From an uncultured Verrucomicrobiae bacterium (lineage in GTDB: Bacteria > Verrucomicrobiota > Verrucomicrobiia > Limisphaerales > J093), in the NCBI GenBank assembly GCA_937946835.1, contig CALFAV010000064.1, positions 1 through 36,971 of the forward strand: 36,971 bases of DNA, in the 5' to 3' direction. A model generated the notes under the pieces. The model was not told where the DNA came from and searched no databases. It saw nothing but the letters and a program-made list of their open reading frames with translations. Of the stretch, positions 35,502 to 36,971 are shown one piece after another (position 1 is the stretch's first letter; every line of letters starts with the position of its first letter). Position numbers and translations under genes: made by a program.

Positions 35502-36539
35502 ATGGCTTTTGCCAACCTTGATCCCCTGCCGCCCGCGGTGGCCCGGCTGCAACGCAGTCTGGAGCGGGGCCGCCTCGGGCACGCCTACCTGCTGAGCGGT
35601 GCGCAACTGGAGCCGCTGGAGGCGGTCGCCCGCACGCTGGCCAAGACCCTCAACTGCCCGGCCCCGCCCCGGCGCGCCCCCAATGGCCAGCCCTTGGACT
35701 GCTGCGACGCCTGCGTGCGCTGCCGCAAGATTGACCGCGACCAGCACCCGGACGTGCACTGGCTGCGGCCCGAGTCCAAACTGCGGGTGATCCTGATTGA
35801 TCAAATCCGGGCGTTGCTCGAGGCGCTTTACCTCAAGGCCGCCGACGCGCCCCACAAGGTGGCGGTCCTTGTGGCGGCCGACCGCATGAACGTGCAGGCG
35901 GCCAATGCCTTTCTCAAAACCCTGGAGGAACCTCCGGACGGTTGCGTGCTGCTGCTGCTGACCACCGCGCCGGCCCGCGTGCTCGAAACCATCCGCTCGC
36001 GCTGCCTGCACCTGGATTTCGGCGCCGAATCCGCCCCGGTCAGCGATCCGGCGCTGGCGGCCTGGTTGCGTCGCTTCTGCGAGCGGGCGGCCGCCGGCCC
36101 GGTCAGCCTGCTGGCGCGTTATCACCTGCTGGATCAAATCCTTTCCGCCCTGGCCACCCGGCGCGAGGCCCTCCAGCAGGAACTGCAAAGCCGCTCCCCG
36201 TTGGAGCGGTACGAGGACCTAGACCCGGCCCTGCGGGAGCAGTGGGAAGCCGAGCTGGCCGCGGCCATCGAAGCCGGTTACCGCCGGCAGCGGGGGGAAT
36301 TGCTGGCCGCTATCCACGCCTGGTTGCGCGACGTGTGGGTGGCCGCCCAGGGCCTGGGCCGGGACCGGTTTCATCTGCCCGAACTGGCCGCCTTCACGAC
36401 CGCGGTGGCCGGCCGCATCACCCCCGGGGCGGCGGAGGAAAATCTGCGCGTGCTCGAGCGCACCGAACGCCTCCTGGCCGGCACCAACGTGCAGGAAGCC
36501 CTCACGCTGGAGGTCTGCCTGCTCCAACTGCAGCTCTGA
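35502..36539 (+). CDS. holB: DNA polymerase III delta-prime subunit
   Basis: A 345-residue AAA+ clamp-loader subunit. GRLGHAYLLSGAQLEPLEAVA aligns with the P-loop region, but the G-x4-G-K-T is replaced (GAQLEPLEA), as is usual in delta-prime, which does not hydrolyse ATP. A zinc module follows with Cys52, Cys68, Cys71 and Cys74 (NCPAP ... CCDACVRC). Then come KLRVILIDQIRALLE, KVAVLVAADRMNVQAANAFLKTLEEPPD and TIRSRCLHLDF with the S-R-C motif. The C-terminal collar domain is helical. It lies 21 bases after rhaB. The gene is complete and ends the last coding unit of the window. Confidence 0.9.
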   Translation: MAFANLDPLPPAVARLQRSLERGRLGHAYLLSGAQLEPLEAVARTLAKTLNCPAPPRRAPNGQPLDCCDACVRCRKIDRDQHPDVHWLRPESKLRVILIDQIRALLEALYLKAADAPHKVAVLVAADRMNVQAANAFLKTLEEPPDGCVLLLLTTAPARVLETIRSRCLHLDFGAESAPVSDPALAAWLRRFCERAAAGPVSLLARYHLLDQILSALATRREALQQELQSRSPLERYEDLDPALREQWEAELAAAIEAGYRRQRGELLAAIHAWLRDVWVAAQGLGRDRFHLPELAAFTTAVAGRITPGAAEENLRVLERTERLLAGTNVQEALTLEVCLLQLQL

Positions 36540-36971
36540 AGCGGCGCAGACCACGCGCCGGACAGCGACGCCAGCCTGTGGAGTGCGCCCGCTGGCGGGC
36601 GCTTTCGGAGGCCGAGCCGGCTGGAAGCCGGCGCTCCCGTTGCCCGCTTGGTGGGAAGCCGGCGCTCCGGCGGAGCGGTAGCCAAGCCTGTTGTCGTCGA
36701 GGGCGGCATCCAGCCCCCCGGCGCCGCGGCCCGGGTAGCGCCGACTGGTAGTCGGCCGCCTGCCTGCCGCGCTTCGCTGGGCGCAGGCAGGTATCGCGGA
36801 TTGCCAATCCGCCGGCCGCGGCCCGTATCCCCCCCGCCGGCTGCCACCCGGCGGACGTAGGTACCGGGCTTCAGCCAGCTCAGGGCCGCGGCGCAGCGCA
36901 GCGTGGCCCTACCCGGCAGGGCCGCGGTGGAACACGGCCCTCCACCGGGAACGGCCCCACCGGGTAGGGCG
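36540..36971. repeat. Array of short palindromes with variable stems, at the window edge
   Basis: No gene is seen. At least four hairpins share a 7-bp stem with a 3-base loop of form T-GNN-A: GCCGGCT-GGA-AGCCGGC (36616-36632), GCCGACT-GGT-AGTCGGC (36740-36756), GCGGATT-GCC-AATCCGC (36796-36812) and a one-mismatch CCGCCGGCT-GCC-ACCCGGCGG (36834-36854). Units start with GTA(G/T) at 36678, 36735, 36791, 36825 and 36857. GGAAGCCGGCGCTCC occurs twice (36623 and 36654). A 9-bp stem (CCTGCCTGC / GCAGGCAGG, 36759-36791) and an 11-bp inverted repeat (GCCCTACCCGG at 36906 / CCGGGTAGGGC at 36960) complete it. The array runs off the right edge. Confidence 0.75.

Noticed and set aside
32976-36188. A 1070-codon open frame on the minus strand
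   Set aside because: Antisense of rnhC, rhaB and holB, all of which have clear family motifs; the antisense product has none.
36540-36971. CRISPR array
   Set aside because: Units differ in sequence and spacing and are self-complementary; there are no identical direct repeats with unique spacers.

Overview
The window is GC-rich bacterial chromosome that I assign, by inference, to Verrucomicrobiota (a Limisphaerales/Pedosphaera-like lineage). The grounds are: exported sugar-isomerase TIM barrels and an exported DegT-type protein with a twin-arginine signal; large secreted FG-GAP and subtilisin-type proteins that end in a common C-terminal beta module; a GTG-started bS21 gene; and very high GC with many GTG starts. 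No phage, CRISPR array or intact insertion sequence was seen.

Layout. 1-490: two decayed fragments lie side by side, the end of a DDE transposase (+) and a frameshifted phospholipase D/cardiolipin synthase-like piece (-). 791-3857: an exported DegT/DnrJ aminotransferase-fold protein and a secreted protein of unknown function. 3906-7292 (-): a large AddB-like nuclease, divergent from an FtsB/DivIC-like division protein. 7833-10574 (-): a secreted seven-repeat FG-GAP protein. 10949-15142: a two-gene operon of a GalU-like nucleotidyltransferase with an altered nucleotide loop and a 1107-residue protein that joins a GHMP sugar kinase to a UDP-sugar pyrophosphorylase domain. 15487-15562: tRNA-Ala(GGC), then a dipeptide epimerase. 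17014-19737: a tight operon of a VTC-type polyphosphate polymerase, a DUF4956 membrane protein and an HlyD-type adaptor, preceded by a 7-4-7 direct repeat that resembles a Pho box.

19741-23412 (-): rpsU, a strong terminator, then a coupled trio (TIM-barrel isomerase, flippase-like membrane protein, CCA-adding enzyme) with 4-base overlaps. 23723-26014 (-): a dolichol-phosphate-mannose-synthase-like glycosyltransferase and a photolyase. 26268-27146 (+): an exported sugar isomerase closed by a textbook terminator. 27250-32403 (-): PIN-domain protein, mutY, thiD and a secreted subtilisin-like protease, apparently one transcription unit. 32731-36539 (+): rnhC, a 69-residue membrane protein, rhaB and holB. 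36616-36970: an array of short palindromes whose stems differ but keep the same hairpin design.

How the genes work together. Most genes are housekeeping (replication, repair, translation, thiamine, rhamnose, wall recycling). The two units that look least described are the kinase-pyrophosphorylase fusion with its GalU-like partner, which could carry a free sugar to an NDP-sugar, and the VTC-DUF4956-HlyD unit, which could make polyphosphate at the membrane under phosphate control. Both functions are inferred from motifs and gene order only.
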